Below, piece after piece: positions 30,499-39,487 of a stretch of 64,000 nt of DNA. The notes under the pieces are model-generated. The model searched no databases and was not told the DNA's origin. It was given only the letters and a program-made list of their open reading frames with translations. Position numbers and translations under genes: made by a program. Each line of letters opens with the position of its first letter. The first letter of the stretch is position 1. Where the stretch lies: NCBI RefSeq assembly GCF_019021925.1, contig NZ_CP058990.1, positions 1,604,001 to 1,668,000 on the forward strand. Direction: 5' to 3'. Origin of the DNA: Cellulophaga sp. HaHaR_3_176 (GTDB lineage: Bacteria > Bacteroidota > Bacteroidia > Flavobacteriales > Flavobacteriaceae).

Positions 30499-30849
30499 AT
30501 GGCAAAAAAGCAGTATCGAGTATATGTTGTTGAATTAAACAAAAGAGTGTTTTCTGATAACACCAAATTCCGTTTAGCAAACCCACAATTTAATGGTGTG
30601 TTAGAGTGTTTGTACGTAGGTATGACGGTAAAGACCGCCAAAGAGCGTTTTGAGCAACATAAAACAGGTTATATTAATAAAAAAGGACACAAACTTTCTT
30701 CTAATATTGTAGAGAAATATGGTGCTTACCTTCGCCCTAGTTTATACAACCACATTGCACCAATGGATACCAGAGCGGAAGCTCTAGCTATGGAAGAAAA
30801 ATTAGCTTTAGAGCTCAGACGAAAAAGATATGCGGTTTGGTTCAATTAA
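30499..30849 (+). CDS. GIY-YIG-like protein
   Basis: A 116-residue protein. The segments YRVYVVELN near 6-14 and LECLYVGMTVKTAKERFEQH near 34-53 match the GIY-YIG core (here YVV...YVG, then Arg and His), with SSNIVEKYGAYL in the next helix and MEEKLALELRRKRYAVW at the end, whose Glu fits the metal site. Short single-domain proteins of this kind are often of unknown role in DNA metabolism. The nuclease activity is inferred from the motif only. Confidence 0.65.
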   Translation: MAKKQYRVYVVELNKRVFSDNTKFRLANPQFNGVLECLYVGMTVKTAKERFEQHKTGYINKKGHKLSSNIVEKYGAYLRPSLYNHIAPMDTRAEALAMEEKLALELRRKRYAVWFN

Positions 30850-30896
30850 AATACAAATCTCAACAAAACTGCGTAACATTTACACTATATTTTAAT

Positions 30897-30904
30897 TATA
30901 TTTG
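30897..30904 (+). promoter_or_regulatory. Promoter -7 box of the BatA-like gene
   Basis: TATATTTG matches TAnnTTTG and ends 17 bases before the start codon; no TTTG box at the expected distance. Confidence 0.45.
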
Positions 30905-30921
30905 TCAAACAAAACTAGGGA

Positions 30922-32841
30922 ATGCAATTTAAAAATCCAGAAATACTTTGGGCTCTATTACTTCTAATCATTCCTATTTTAATTCACCTATTTCAATTAC
31001 GTAGATTTAAAAAAACACCTTTTACCAACGTTAAAATGTTGCAGAAAGTGATTGCTGAATCACGTAAAACAAAATCTATAAAAAAGTGGCTTTTGCTTTT
31101 TACAAGACTTTTGCTATTTACAGCTTTAATTATAGCCTTTGCACAGCCTTTTTTTGCCAAAGAAACAGCTTTACTCGAAAAAGAAACCGTTATTTATTTA
31201 GATAACTCTTTTAGTATGCAAGCCAAAAAAGGGAATACTAGTTTACTTGAACAAGCAACTCAAGAGTTATTAAAAAACATTTCTTATCAGAAAAAAATAA
31301 CTGTATTCACTAACGACAAAACCTTTTTAAACACCACTTTAAAAGATATTCAGAGTGATTTATTGACACTCCCCTTTTCTAAAAAACAATTAGCTTTAAA
31401 AGAAGTGAAGTTAAAAGCAGAAACGCTTTTTAGTCGTCAAAAAAATACGGTAAAGAATTTAATTTTAATATCCGATTTTCAAAAAACAGATACTAAACCT
31501 GTTTTAGATACTACAAAAACAATACAAACCCATATAATACAATTGCGTGCTAGTAAGCTAGTAAATATTGCTGTAGATAGTATTTACGTTTCTAAAGACT
31601 TAGGTGAAACTTTAGAAATTACTACCAATTTAAGTTCTTCGTCAGCTATTGAAAATACTCCTGTATCTATTTATAATGCTGAAAAATTAATTGCCAAAAC
31701 ATCTGCAATATTTAACGATAAAAACAAAGCAACAATTACGTTTACAATTGCTGCTAATGAAACGATTTTAGGAAAGATTTTAATTTCTGATAAAGGGTTA
31801 GATTATGATAATCATTTCTATTTCAGTATTAATAAAAAAGACAAAATTAAAGTGTTAAGTATTGGAGAAACAACAACTACTTATCTAAATAAAATATTTA
31901 CAGATGCTGAATTTGAATATACAAACAACACCCTTAAAGCTATAAACTATAGCTCGTTACAAGATAAAAACCTAATCATTATAAATGAATTAGAGAATAT
32001 ACCTGAAGTATTACAGCAGGCTTTAATTGCTTTTACTAAAAACGGTGGTACTGTTGCTGTAATTCCGAGTATAAATAGTAATTCTAGTTCTTATAACTCT
32101 CTATTAAGAAACTACAGTTCAAAAATTTCTCAGAAAGTAAATTACAAACAAGAAATTACAACTATAAATTTTGATCATCCTTTGTATCGTAATGTGTTCG
32201 ATAAAAAAGTTCAAAATTTTCAATATCCAGAAGTTGAAAGCTATTTTAGAATAAACACTAAAAAATCTTCTATTCTTTCTTTTGTAAACAAAGAGCCATT
32301 TTTGGTTGGGAATAAAGGTTTTTACCTGTTTACTTCATCGCTATCTGGTTCTTATTCAAATTTTAAAAACTCTCCTTTAATTGTACCTACATTTTACAAA
32401 ATGGGTTTAGAAAGCTTACAGCAAGAAAATTTATACAGCTCTCTTAATACCAGCCAAACTATTGATGTAGCCATAAAATTACCAAAAGATGAAGTTTTAA
32501 AAATTTCTAAAAAGGATTTTGAGTTTATTCCACAACAACGACCATTTGCGAATAAGGTTTCTTTATATTTTAACGAAGAGCTTTCTGAAGATGGCAATTA
32601 TAATGTTATTAATAACACTGAAAAACTAAAAAATATTAGCTTTAATTATCCAAGAACTGAAAGTAAATTACAATATCAAGATATACAAACACTACATGCT
32701 ACTTCAAAACAAGAATCTATTTCTGAACTTTTTAAAGAGTTAGAAAAAGATGATAGAGTGAATGAGCTTTGGAAATGGTTTGTTATTTTAGCACTCGTAT
32801 TTGCTTTGATTGAAATTGGTATTCAAAAAATTTTTAAATGA
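30922..32841 (+). CDS. BatA-domain membrane protein (aerotolerance-type N-terminus)
   Basis: A 639-residue inner-membrane protein. The first 60 residues (MQFKNPEILWALLLLIIPIL then LFQLRRFKKTPFTNVKML) are the BatA/TIGR02226 N-terminal domain, with a second helix at about 57-75. A VWA-like section follows (VIYLDNSFSMQAKKG near 88-102, where DxSxS would bind metal), and a C-terminal helix (LWKWFVILALVFALIEIGIQ) closes the protein. It overlaps the dihydroorotase-like gene by four bases. Confidence 0.87.
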   Translation: MQFKNPEILWALLLLIIPILIHLFQLRRFKKTPFTNVKMLQKVIAESRKTKSIKKWLLLFTRLLLFTALIIAFAQPFFAKETALLEKETVIYLDNSFSMQAKKGNTSLLEQATQELLKNISYQKKITVFTNDKTFLNTTLKDIQSDLLTLPFSKKQLALKEVKLKAETLFSRQKNTVKNLILISDFQKTDTKPVLDTTKTIQTHIIQLRASKLVNIAVDSIYVSKDLGETLEITTNLSSSSAIENTPVSIYNAEKLIAKTSAIFNDKNKATITFTIAANETILGKILISDKGLDYDNHFYFSINKKDKIKVLSIGETTTTYLNKIFTDAEFEYTNNTLKAINYSSLQDKNLIIINELENIPEVLQQALIAFTKNGGTVAVIPSINSNSSSYNSLLRNYSSKISQKVNYKQEITTINFDHPLYRNVFDKKVQNFQYPEVESYFRINTKKSSILSFVNKEPFLVGNKGFYLFTSSLSGSYSNFKNSPLIVPTFYKMGLESLQQENLYSSLNTSQTIDVAIKLPKDEVLKISKKDFEFIPQQRPFANKVSLYFNEELSEDGNYNVINNTEKLKNISFNYPRTESKLQYQDIQTLHATSKQESISELFKELEKDDRVNELWKWFVILALVFALIEIGIQKIFK

Positions 32842-34094
32842 ACATACTTTTAAAAGCGGCCAAAATAGTAGATAATTCTAATAAGGAGCTACATCTAAAA
32901 AAAAGAGATATTCTTATTAAAAACGGAATTATAGAAAAGATAGCTGCAACCATAACACCTGAAAAGGAAACTAAAGTTATTGTTTTAGATAATCTTCATG
33001 TTTCTGTTGGTTGGTTTGATAGTAGTGTTGCTTTTGGAGAGCCTGGTTATGAACAAAGAGAAACTATTGAAAATGGTTTATTAACTGCTGCTAAAGCTGG
33101 TTTTACTGATATTGTTTTAAACCCGAATACGAACCCTATTCCAGATTCTAGTTCTCATATTGTTTTCTTAAAAAATGCAGCTAAAAATCAGATTACACGT
33201 TTACATCCTTTAGGGGCTTTAACTGTAAAATCAGAAGGAGAAGTATTAGCAGAGCTTTTTGACATGAAAAATGCAGGAGCAGTAGCTTATAACGATTTTA
33301 AACACCCTATAACAAACTCTAACCTTTTAAAAATTGCTTTACAATATACCCAAGGGTTTGATGGCTTAGTATATTCTTTCCCTATTGATGTTCAAATAGC
33401 GGGTAAGGGTGTTGTAAATGAAGATAAAACTTCAACAAAACTAGGTTTAAAAGGCATACCACCTTTAGCCGAAGATTTACAAATTGCTAGAGATCTATTA
33501 ATATTAGAATATACTGGAGGTAAATTACACATCCCTACAATTTCTACAGCAAACGCTGTTATGTTAATTGCAGCAGCTAAAAAGAAAGGATTAGATGTAA
33601 GTTGTAGTGTTGCAATACATAATCTATTTTTTACAGATGATGTTTTAGTCGAGTTTGATACAAATTTTAAAGTTATGCCACCTTTACGTACTAAAAATGA
33701 TGTGAAAGCATTACTAAAAGGCGTAAAAGAAGGAACTATTGATTTTGTTACTAGCGACCACACCCCTATTGATACTGAAGAAAAAATTATAGAATTTGAT
33801 AATGCTGCATTCGGCACCACTGGTTTAGAAAATGCTTTTGGTATTTTAAACCAATTATTTGACTTAGAGACAACGATAGATCTATTAAGTAAAGGCCGTG
33901 AACGCTATAAAATAGCTACACAAAAAATAGTTGAAGGAAAAAACGTTTGTTTAACCTTGTTCAATCCTGATGAAACCTATGTGTTTGAAAAAGAGCAGAT
34001 AAACTCAATAAGTAAAAATAATGCTTACCTTGGCACTAAACATAAAGGTAAAGTATATGGAATTATTTCAGACAATGAAATACTATATTCATAA
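32838..34094 (+). CDS. Dihydroorotase-like protein lacking metal ligands
   Basis: A 418-residue amidohydrolase-fold protein of the type I dihydroorotase family. Where active enzymes have the Zn-binding HxH of the DxHxHxRxPG motif, this one reads DSSVAFGEPG near 57-66. The later His positions are also replaced (VYSFPID near 176, LHIPTISTA near 229), while SDHTPID near 310 keeps the Asp. It is therefore probably catalytically dead, like the PyrC' subunits that only support aspartate transcarbamoylase. The start overlaps the BatA-like stop. Confidence 0.8.
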   Translation: MNILLKAAKIVDNSNKELHLKKRDILIKNGIIEKIAATITPEKETKVIVLDNLHVSVGWFDSSVAFGEPGYEQRETIENGLLTAAKAGFTDIVLNPNTNPIPDSSSHIVFLKNAAKNQITRLHPLGALTVKSEGEVLAELFDMKNAGAVAYNDFKHPITNSNLLKIALQYTQGFDGLVYSFPIDVQIAGKGVVNEDKTSTKLGLKGIPPLAEDLQIARDLLILEYTGGKLHIPTISTANAVMLIAAAKKKGLDVSCSVAIHNLFFTDDVLVEFDTNFKVMPPLRTKNDVKALLKGVKEGTIDFVTSDHTPIDTEEKIIEFDNAAFGTTGLENAFGILNQLFDLETTIDLLSKGRERYKIATQKIVEGKNVCLTLFNPDETYVFEKEQINSISKNNAYLGTKHKGKVYGIISDNEILYS

Positions 34095-34141
34095 CTTTTA
34101 AGTTAATAGTACAGTATAATAACCAAACCCTAAAATAAATT

Positions 34142-34459
34142 ATGGATCAAACAACTAAAGAACAAGGTAAAACAATGGCTATCATTAGCTATATTACATT
34201 AATTGGCTTGATTATTGCCTATTTTTCAAATAAAGGAGATAAAAAAAATGAATTTGTATCTTTCCATATTGGACAATCATTTAGAATTGTAATATTCTCT
34301 ATTATTCTTTCAATTGTAACAGGTATTTTAGTTAGTGTTACTGGAATCGCATTTTTAAGTTACCTTACTTACTTACCACTAGTACTTTTAGTATTAGGTG
34401 CAATTAACGCTAGTAATTTAAAAGAAGAAAAAGTTCCTGTAATCGGAGCTATAGGATAG
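34142..34459 (+). CDS. Small membrane protein (DUF4870-like)
   Basis: A 105-residue protein with three hydrophobic helices. GKTMAIISYITLIGLIIAYF (9-28), then FVSFHIGQSFRI near 38-49 and a C-terminal VLGAINASNLKEEKVPVIG, is the DUF4870 pattern (helix, FxxFHxxQ, two helices, PxxG). A related gene lies 90 bases downstream, probably a duplication. Function unknown. Confidence 0.75.
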   Translation: MDQTTKEQGKTMAIISYITLIGLIIAYFSNKGDKKNEFVSFHIGQSFRIVIFSIILSIVTGILVSVTGIAFLSYLTYLPLVLLVLGAINASNLKEEKVPVIGAIG

Positions 34460-34485
34460 TACATTCTATAAAAAAATTTATAATG

Positions 34486-34518
34486 AAAAAGGCTTCAAAT
34501 TATGAAGCCTTTTTTTTG
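34486..34518 (+). terminator. Rho-independent terminator
   Basis: AAAAAGGCTTCA AATTA TGAAGCCTTTTTTTT: an 11-12 bp stem and T-run after the first DUF4870-like gene. Its T-run contributes the TTTG box of the next promoter. Confidence 0.9.
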
Positions 34519-34546
34519 TGCAATACTTTAAGTAAACCTAAATTTG
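34515..34546 (+). promoter_or_regulatory. Promoter of the second DUF4870-like gene, possibly leaderless
   Basis: TTTG (34515-34518), exactly 20 bases, TAAATTTG (34539-34546): a perfect Bacteroidota promoter. It ends only four bases before the ATG, so the transcript would begin at or next to the start codon. Confidence 0.65.
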
Positions 34547-34550
34547 AACC

Positions 34551-34871
34551 ATGGAAAAAATTGAAGGAAAAAACACTGCGATTATTGCTTATTTAACTAT
34601 GCTTGGGGCCCTAATAGCCTTAAGTTTTAATAATGAGCCTCAACATGATTTTGCTCGTTTCCATACCCGACAAGCTTTTGGTTTGCATTTAATTTTTTTC
34701 GCATTTGCTATATTAATTAGCCAATGGGGTGGCGAATATGCTTTTTATGGTTTGTATATATTTTATGTTGTTTTATGGGGCTATGGCTTTACTGGAGCTA
34801 TTACAGGTAAAAAACAAGAAATGCCAATTGTAGGTCCTTTTTTTCAAAAATGGTTTACATTTATAAAATAA
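34551..34871 (+). CDS. Small membrane protein (DUF4870-like)
   Basis: A 106-residue protein with three hydrophobic helices and the DUF4870 pattern: GKNTAIIAYLTMLGALIALSF at 6-26 (shown in two parts: GKNTAIIAYL, TMLGALIALSF), FARFHTRQAFGLHL near 38-51 and GAITGKKQEMPIVGPFFQKW at the end. It is a paralogue of the gene at 34142. Function unknown. Confidence 0.75.
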   Translation: MEKIEGKNTAIIAYLTMLGALIALSFNNEPQHDFARFHTRQAFGLHLIFFAFAILISQWGGEYAFYGLYIFYVVLWGYGFTGAITGKKQEMPIVGPFFQKWFTFIK

Positions 34872-34895
34872 TATTATTTTAAGTACCCTATATTC

Positions 34896-35555
34896 ATGCA
34901 AGTAAAAGAATTATCTCTTCAGCACATTATAAAACCAGCAATTAAACCTAGTAAAAAAACACCGGTACTCTTTATGTTACACGGTTATGGTAGTAATGAA
35001 GAAGATTTATTTTCATTTGCAGCTGAACTTCCTGATGATGTTTTTATCATATCTGTTAGAGCACCCTATGCAATGCAACCTTATGGCAATGCTTGGTATG
35101 CTATAAATTTTGATGCTGAAAAAGGTAAATGGAGCGATGATGAACAAGCAAAAGAATCTAGAGATAAAATAAGTGATTTTATTACAGAAGCTTGTGATGC
35201 CTATAATTTAGATAGTGAAAATGTTACCCTTTTAGGTTTTAGTCAAGGTACTATTTTAAGTTATGCAGTTTCGTTATCATACCCCGAAAAAGTGAAACGT
35301 GTAATTGCTTTAAGTGGTTATATTAATGAGAATATTTTGGTGAACTCATATCAAAATAATGATTTTAAAAACTTGAGTTTTTATATTTCTCATGGCTCTG
35401 TTGATCAAGTTATACCTATTGATTGGGCTGCTAAAGCTCCTAAATTTTTAAAAGAATTGAATATCAAAAATACATATGAAGAGTTTCCGATTGGACATGG
35501 TGTATCTCCTCAAAATTTTTATTCTTTAAAAAAATGGTTAGAAACTAATTCATAG
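34896..35555 (+). CDS. Phospholipase/carboxylesterase-type alpha/beta hydrolase
   Basis: A 219-residue hydrolase of the carboxylesterase/thioesterase (PF02230) family. PVLFMLHGYGSNEEDLF near 22-38 forms the oxyanion region, TLLGFSQGTILSYA near 109-122 holds the nucleophile Ser, SHGSVDQVIPI near 168-178 the Asp, and GHGVSPQNF near 203 the His. No signal peptide, so a cytoplasmic esterase. It is 24 bases behind the DUF4870-like gene. Confidence 0.87.
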   Translation: MQVKELSLQHIIKPAIKPSKKTPVLFMLHGYGSNEEDLFSFAAELPDDVFIISVRAPYAMQPYGNAWYAINFDAEKGKWSDDEQAKESRDKISDFITEACDAYNLDSENVTLLGFSQGTILSYAVSLSYPEKVKRVIALSGYINENILVNSYQNNDFKNLSFYISHGSVDQVIPIDWAAKAPKFLKELNIKNTYEEFPIGHGVSPQNFYSLKKWLETNS

Positions 35556-35568
35556 TTTCATCTAGTAA

Positions 35569-36294
35569 TTACATCAGTCTTATTAAAAAATTCATCATAT
35601 TAATTACATTATGACCCAAAATGGGTAAAATTAAATTTCCTGAAAATTTTCTTAAAACGGTAAGGCTAAACGATGAAATTAAAGTTAAATAAACTATTGT
35701 AGCTATATCATAATGAATTTCAAAAGACTCCGTTAGTATAATACCATGAGCAACACCAAATAAAACGGTAACTATAATAAAGCTCCACCCAAAAGGTACT
35801 CCTTTTATCATTTTTGAAGAAACAAAAGCTTTACTCAAAAGCCATAAATAAATTCCTCTATAGAGTATCTCTTCAGTTAAGCCAGGCATTGTTGCTTGAA
35901 AAATAAAAGATTCTAAATCAAATTCTCCTCCTTTTGGAAAAGCAATGAATTTAAAAATAAAATCGAAAATTAAAAAACCGATAAAAATTAAAACACCAAG
36001 TTTTGTTCTTCTGTTAAAACTAGTAGTAAAACCTATATCTTTCTTTATCTCTTTAGAATTGAAAAGAATAAATGTAAGACTCAATAGTAAACTTGAAATC
36101 TTCCCATCCCAATTCCACCTTAAATCAGGTAGCACTACTTTCATAAAATCAAGAGAGTTTAAATAACAATCTAAAAGAAAATAAACTACAAATACTACTA
36201 CATATTTAAATTCTGTTTTCTCTGATTTTATATAAGCTATTATAAATAATGGTGAAATAATAAGTAACCAAAGTAAAGGTGTCCACAATGACAT
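35569..36294 (-). CDS. CPBP-family intramembrane protease
   Basis: A 241-residue membrane protein with about seven helices. The motif LTEEILYRGIYLWLL near 138-152 is the EExxxR signature, FGVAHGIIL near 179 carries the first His and ILGHNVINMMNFLIRL near the end the second, as in CPBP (Abi) proteases. It is convergent with the esterase gene (14 bases apart) and stands alone; the substrate is unknown. Confidence 0.83.
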   Translation of the reverse strand: MSLWTPLLWLLIISPLFIIAYIKSEKTEFKYVVVFVVYFLLDCYLNSLDFMKVVLPDLRWNWDGKISSLLLSLTFILFNSKEIKKDIGFTTSFNRRTKLGVLIFIGFLIFDFIFKFIAFPKGGEFDLESFIFQATMPGLTEEILYRGIYLWLLSKAFVSSKMIKGVPFGWSFIIVTVLFGVAHGIILTESFEIHYDIATIVYLTLISSFSLTVLRKFSGNLILPILGHNVINMMNFLIRLM

Positions 36295-36377
36295 AATCGT
36301 ATATTTTTCTTTATGACGATTCTTTTAAAAATTTGTTACAAACGAAAAATATATTTTTAAGAAAAAATCAACCTTAA

Positions 36378-37379
36378 TTAATTATTCAAAAATGTTATTA
36401 AAGGTTTTATAAAATTTTCAAAAACTTCAATATGAGGTAAATGACCAACATCATCTAACGTTACTAATTTCGAATTTGGAATCGCTTTTTGGGTTTCTTT
36501 ACCTAACTCATTATATAAGCCCATTGTTTTTCTAACTTCTTCTGAAACTAATGGTTTTCCTAAAGCAGTTCTATCTCTAGTACCAATTATCAATAACGTA
36601 GGAGACGTTATATTTTTAAACTCATATACGACAGGTTGTGTAAAAATCATATCATACGTTAATGCTGCATTCCAAGAAATGGTTTCATAATCAGAGTTTA
36701 ATGTCCAACCTGCTAATAAGTTAACCCATTGGTCGTATTCTGGCTTCCATTTATTATCGTAATAATTTACTAATTGATATTTTTTAATGCCTTCGTAGTT
36801 TTTCTTAAGTTCGTTATTATACCACCACTCTACTGGTTTATAAGGCACTTTTAACTTCCAATCTTCCAAACCTATAGGGTTTTCTAAAATTAATTTCTCA
36901 GTAGTTTCTGGGTACATTAAAGCAAAACGTGTTGCTAGCATACCACCCATCGAATGCCCTAAAATAGCCGATTTTTCAATCTTCAGCGTATCTAATAATT
37001 CTTTTGTGTTTTGAGCAAGTTGTTGAAAAGTATAGTGGAAATGGTCTAGTTTAGATGATTTTCCGAAACCAATTTGATCTGGCACAATAACACGAAAACC
37101 TTCTTGAGTTAGAGCTTCAATTGTAGTTTTCCAATAAGCCCCATTAAAATTTTTACCGTGAATTAACACAATGTTTTTCCCATTGTAATTATCAGGCTTC
37201 ACATCCATATAAGCCATTTTTAGCTCTTGGTTTTGTATGTTTAGCTCTAATTTTTTGACTGGAAAAGGATATTGATAATTTGCCAATTCAATATCTAACC
37301 ATTGTAAACTATCGTTTTGTGCTGTACTCAACTGGGTACATAAGATGACTAAAAGTAATCCGATTATGTTCTTTTTCAT
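36378..37379 (-). CDS. Exported alpha/beta hydrolase
   Basis: A 333-residue protein with a signal peptide (about 1-20, MKKNIIGLLLVILCTQLSTA). IVLIHGKNFNGAYWKTT near 70-86, PDQIGFGKSSKLDH near 104-117, AILGHSMGGMLATRFAL near 137-153 with the nucleophile Ser, and VTLDDVGHLPHIEVFE near 308-323 with the His fit the alpha/beta hydrolase fold, closest to C-C or ester hydrolases. The exact substrate is unknown. Confidence 0.85.
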   Translation of the reverse strand: MKKNIIGLLLVILCTQLSTAQNDSLQWLDIELANYQYPFPVKKLELNIQNQELKMAYMDVKPDNYNGKNIVLIHGKNFNGAYWKTTIEALTQEGFRVIVPDQIGFGKSSKLDHFHYTFQQLAQNTKELLDTLKIEKSAILGHSMGGMLATRFALMYPETTEKLILENPIGLEDWKLKVPYKPVEWWYNNELKKNYEGIKKYQLVNYYDNKWKPEYDQWVNLLAGWTLNSDYETISWNAALTYDMIFTQPVVYEFKNITSPTLLIIGTRDRTALGKPLVSEEVRKTMGLYNELGKETQKAIPNSKLVTLDDVGHLPHIEVFENFIKPLITFLNN

Positions 37380-37383
37380 TTTC

Positions 37384-37671
37384 TTAAGTTCTAATTTGTA
37401 TTAATTCTTGTTCCAATGCTAACTTTCTGTTTTTTTGAGCTGTAATTAGCTTGCTTTGTAGTAATTCATTCTTTCTATAATAAGTTATAAAATATGGTAT
37501 TTGATCTGATAAGCAAGTATACACAGACAAATTTCTTTTAAATTTATGGGCAATGGCACGCTTATTATTGTAAAGTTCTGTTAAATAAATTTCACTAATG
37601 TTTATAAAATTTAGCGTTCTAAAGTACAGCTCAGGCAGGCAAATTAAATTAATAGCCTTACTTTTGAAGCA
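37384..37671 (-). other. Open frame without ATG in the 300-base gap
   Basis: The gap between the exported hydrolase and the next gene (37380-37685) holds a minus-strand frame of 95 codons with no stop but no ATG; only internal TTG and GTG codons could start it. The translation looks protein-like near its end (ITYYRKNELLQSKLITAQ, KNRKLALEQELIQIRT). It could be the 3' remnant of a lost gene, a gene with an unusual start, or chance. I do not recognise it. Confidence 0.3.
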
Positions 37672-37685
37672 TTAAAATTTAAAGT

Positions 37686-38078
37686 ATGCTCTACCACGAT
37701 ACATTTATCCTTTTCTGGGAACAAGTTCAAGAAAGTGTTCAAGAAGGTCGTTTTGCCAAGTTAACTATGGCTAAAACTATTGGTAAACCTGATTTGAAGA
37801 ATATTTTCTTAAGACCTGTGTATTCTGACGATGGTTTTAAAGTTTTACTTAAGTTTAGATACCGATCTAGAGAAACTGAAGATCAAGAAAATGAGGTTAC
37901 ATTAGAAGAAGCTTTTACAACCTTAAAACCGTATCTAAAAAAGTCTTTTTCGTCTGTTATTTTATTTACAACAACGAAAGATGTTACGTTTAAAATCAAT
38001 AAAAAAGGCGTTGGTACTATTATCGAAAATGTACCAACATTTCAGTTTGTTACTCAGGCTCAGAATGATGCTGAATAG
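37686..38078 (+). CDS. Conserved protein of unknown function
   Basis: A 130-residue cytoplasmic protein, MLYHDTFILFWEQVQESVQE at the start, then ESVQEGRFAKLTMAKTIGKP and FLRPVYSDDGFKVLLKFRYR. There is no signal peptide and no motif I can name; the alternating beta-strand pattern and the acidic ETEDQENE stretch near 63-70 suggest a small alpha/beta fold. The short upstream region is AT-rich. It marks the left edge of the accessory block. Confidence 0.65.
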   Translation: MLYHDTFILFWEQVQESVQEGRFAKLTMAKTIGKPDLKNIFLRPVYSDDGFKVLLKFRYRSRETEDQENEVTLEEAFTTLKPYLKKSFSSVILFTTTKDVTFKINKKGVGTIIENVPTFQFVTQAQNDAE

Positions 38079-38106
38079 CTTTTAATACACATTTATTTAA
38101 GTAGTC

Positions 38107-38883
38107 TTAAAACTCTAAACTTTCTGTATATTTTATAAAAAAGTAATTTTTACTTTTCACAATATCTATCATTTTATTTGGTATGCTATCTTGTGAGTTA
38201 TATAGTTTCATTACATCTAAAACTAATGTTTCAGCTTGCTTTTCACCTAAAGGTGTATCTCTTATAAAACCCAATAGAGAAGCTCCTATACCAAATAATT
38301 CATAATTGTATGTTTCGTATAAGTATTTTGCCACTGCATAATTTTCAAAAGGGTTTAAATCACATGTAAAGTAACCATTCGGAAAACCACAAATAGCTTC
38401 GTACGAATTACGTACAGGCACTAATTTTAATAGTATATACTCGTCTAAATACGGTAAGGGCGTCTTGTTTATTTTTTCAAGAGTTACCATTTCCTCTTCA
38501 TCAATTTTTAACCCTCTTTTACAAGCTGATGAAAAATCAATATTTTTGGTTTGCTTTATAAAATTCTCTTTTCTTATAAAAAATTCTGATGGAGTTGAAA
38601 GATAACCTAAGTGTTCACCATCTTCAAAAGCAACAGAATCTACCTCAGATAAATCATACCCGTCTGTATCATCAATATTATGCGACATTGCCGCATGAGA
38701 GCTTGTATATTCTGCTTGGCTTATATCATCTAACGTTAAAATAACAGTTTTACCTATATTATTTTTTTTGAATTTTTGATATACATCCAATAATGTATCA
38801 AAAGAACTACAATTTTTAATTAAACAGCTTTCAAACAATATTTCGTTACTTGTTTGGTTTGATTTTAGTTTTTCAATTTTCAT
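38107..38883 (-). CDS. DUF4253-like protein
   Basis: A 258-residue cytoplasmic protein. The C-terminal half shows RNSYEAICGFPNGYFTCDLN near 163-182 followed by FENYAVAKYLYETYNYELFG, close to the DUF4253 pattern (an aromatic/Cys-Pro motif then a helix ending in YGAE-like residues). DUF4253 proteins often turn up in accessory regions and near toxin loci, but no activity is known. It heads a run of seven minus-strand genes of the same style. Confidence 0.55.
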   Translation of the reverse strand: MKIEKLKSNQTSNEILFESCLIKNCSSFDTLLDVYQKFKKNNIGKTVILTLDDISQAEYTSSHAAMSHNIDDTDGYDLSEVDSVAFEDGEHLGYLSTPSEFFIRKENFIKQTKNIDFSSACKRGLKIDEEEMVTLEKINKTPLPYLDEYILLKLVPVRNSYEAICGFPNGYFTCDLNPFENYAVAKYLYETYNYELFGIGASLLGFIRDTPLGEKQAETLVLDVMKLYNSQDSIPNKMIDIVKSKNYFFIKYTESLEF

Positions 38884-38954
38884 TATTCAAATTTTAATCT
38901 TAACTATTGTTCTCTGTTTTCTTTTTAAAAGTAGGTTGTAATTGATAAAAAAGG

Positions 38955-39320
38955 CTATTTACCATATTCAACAAGTTGTTGTTCCGTCAAATCCACTAAA
39001 CTTTCATCAATAAAGGTCTCTTTAACTCCAACTCCAGAGAATAGCTCAAATAAAATTCGCTTTTCTATGCTTGAAAGGCCGCCTTCTGATAATTCCATTT
39101 GTTGAATAATACCAACCGAATTTTTAAGAGAAAGTCCATTCTTTTTAAATACATTACTTATAAACTTTTCAGCGGTGTTAAAGTCTGCAATTAAAAGCCG
39201 TTGGTTGTTATACTTTATCTCCGAAGTTTCAGAGATAGATTTTTTATGTATTAAATCTATAATCTCAATACGATTTACGTATAATTTGATGTAATATTTT
39301 TTTTTGCTAAAAAATCCCAA
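38955..39320 (-). CDS. Short MreB/actin-like fragment protein
   Basis: A 121-residue cytoplasmic protein. Residues about 44-100 read like part of the MreB N-terminal subdomain: LLIADFNTAEKFISNVFKKN matches the GVIADFxxTExML stretch, and GGLSSIEKRILFELFSGVGV with KETFIDE matches the ERRAIRxAAxxAGAxEVxLIEE stretch. The phosphate-binding loops are absent, so it cannot be a working actin-type filament protein. Its role is unknown. The call is my motif reading and needs a profile search. Confidence 0.45.
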   Translation of the reverse strand: MGFFSKKKYYIKLYVNRIEIIDLIHKKSISETSEIKYNNQRLLIADFNTAEKFISNVFKKNGLSLKNSVGIIQQMELSEGGLSSIEKRILFELFSGVGVKETFIDESLVDLTEQQLVEYGK

Positions 39321-39487
39321 TTTAGTATCTGATTAATGTTAATGTAATAAAGCTAAATAGACTAATATGTAAAATAAATTAAAACATTAAGTATTGAAAA
39401 TAAAGTAAGAAATCATTCAATTTTAAATGAATACATAGACTAAGTCAATTTTGCCTTACCAAACTACACAAAGCTTAAACTTATACA

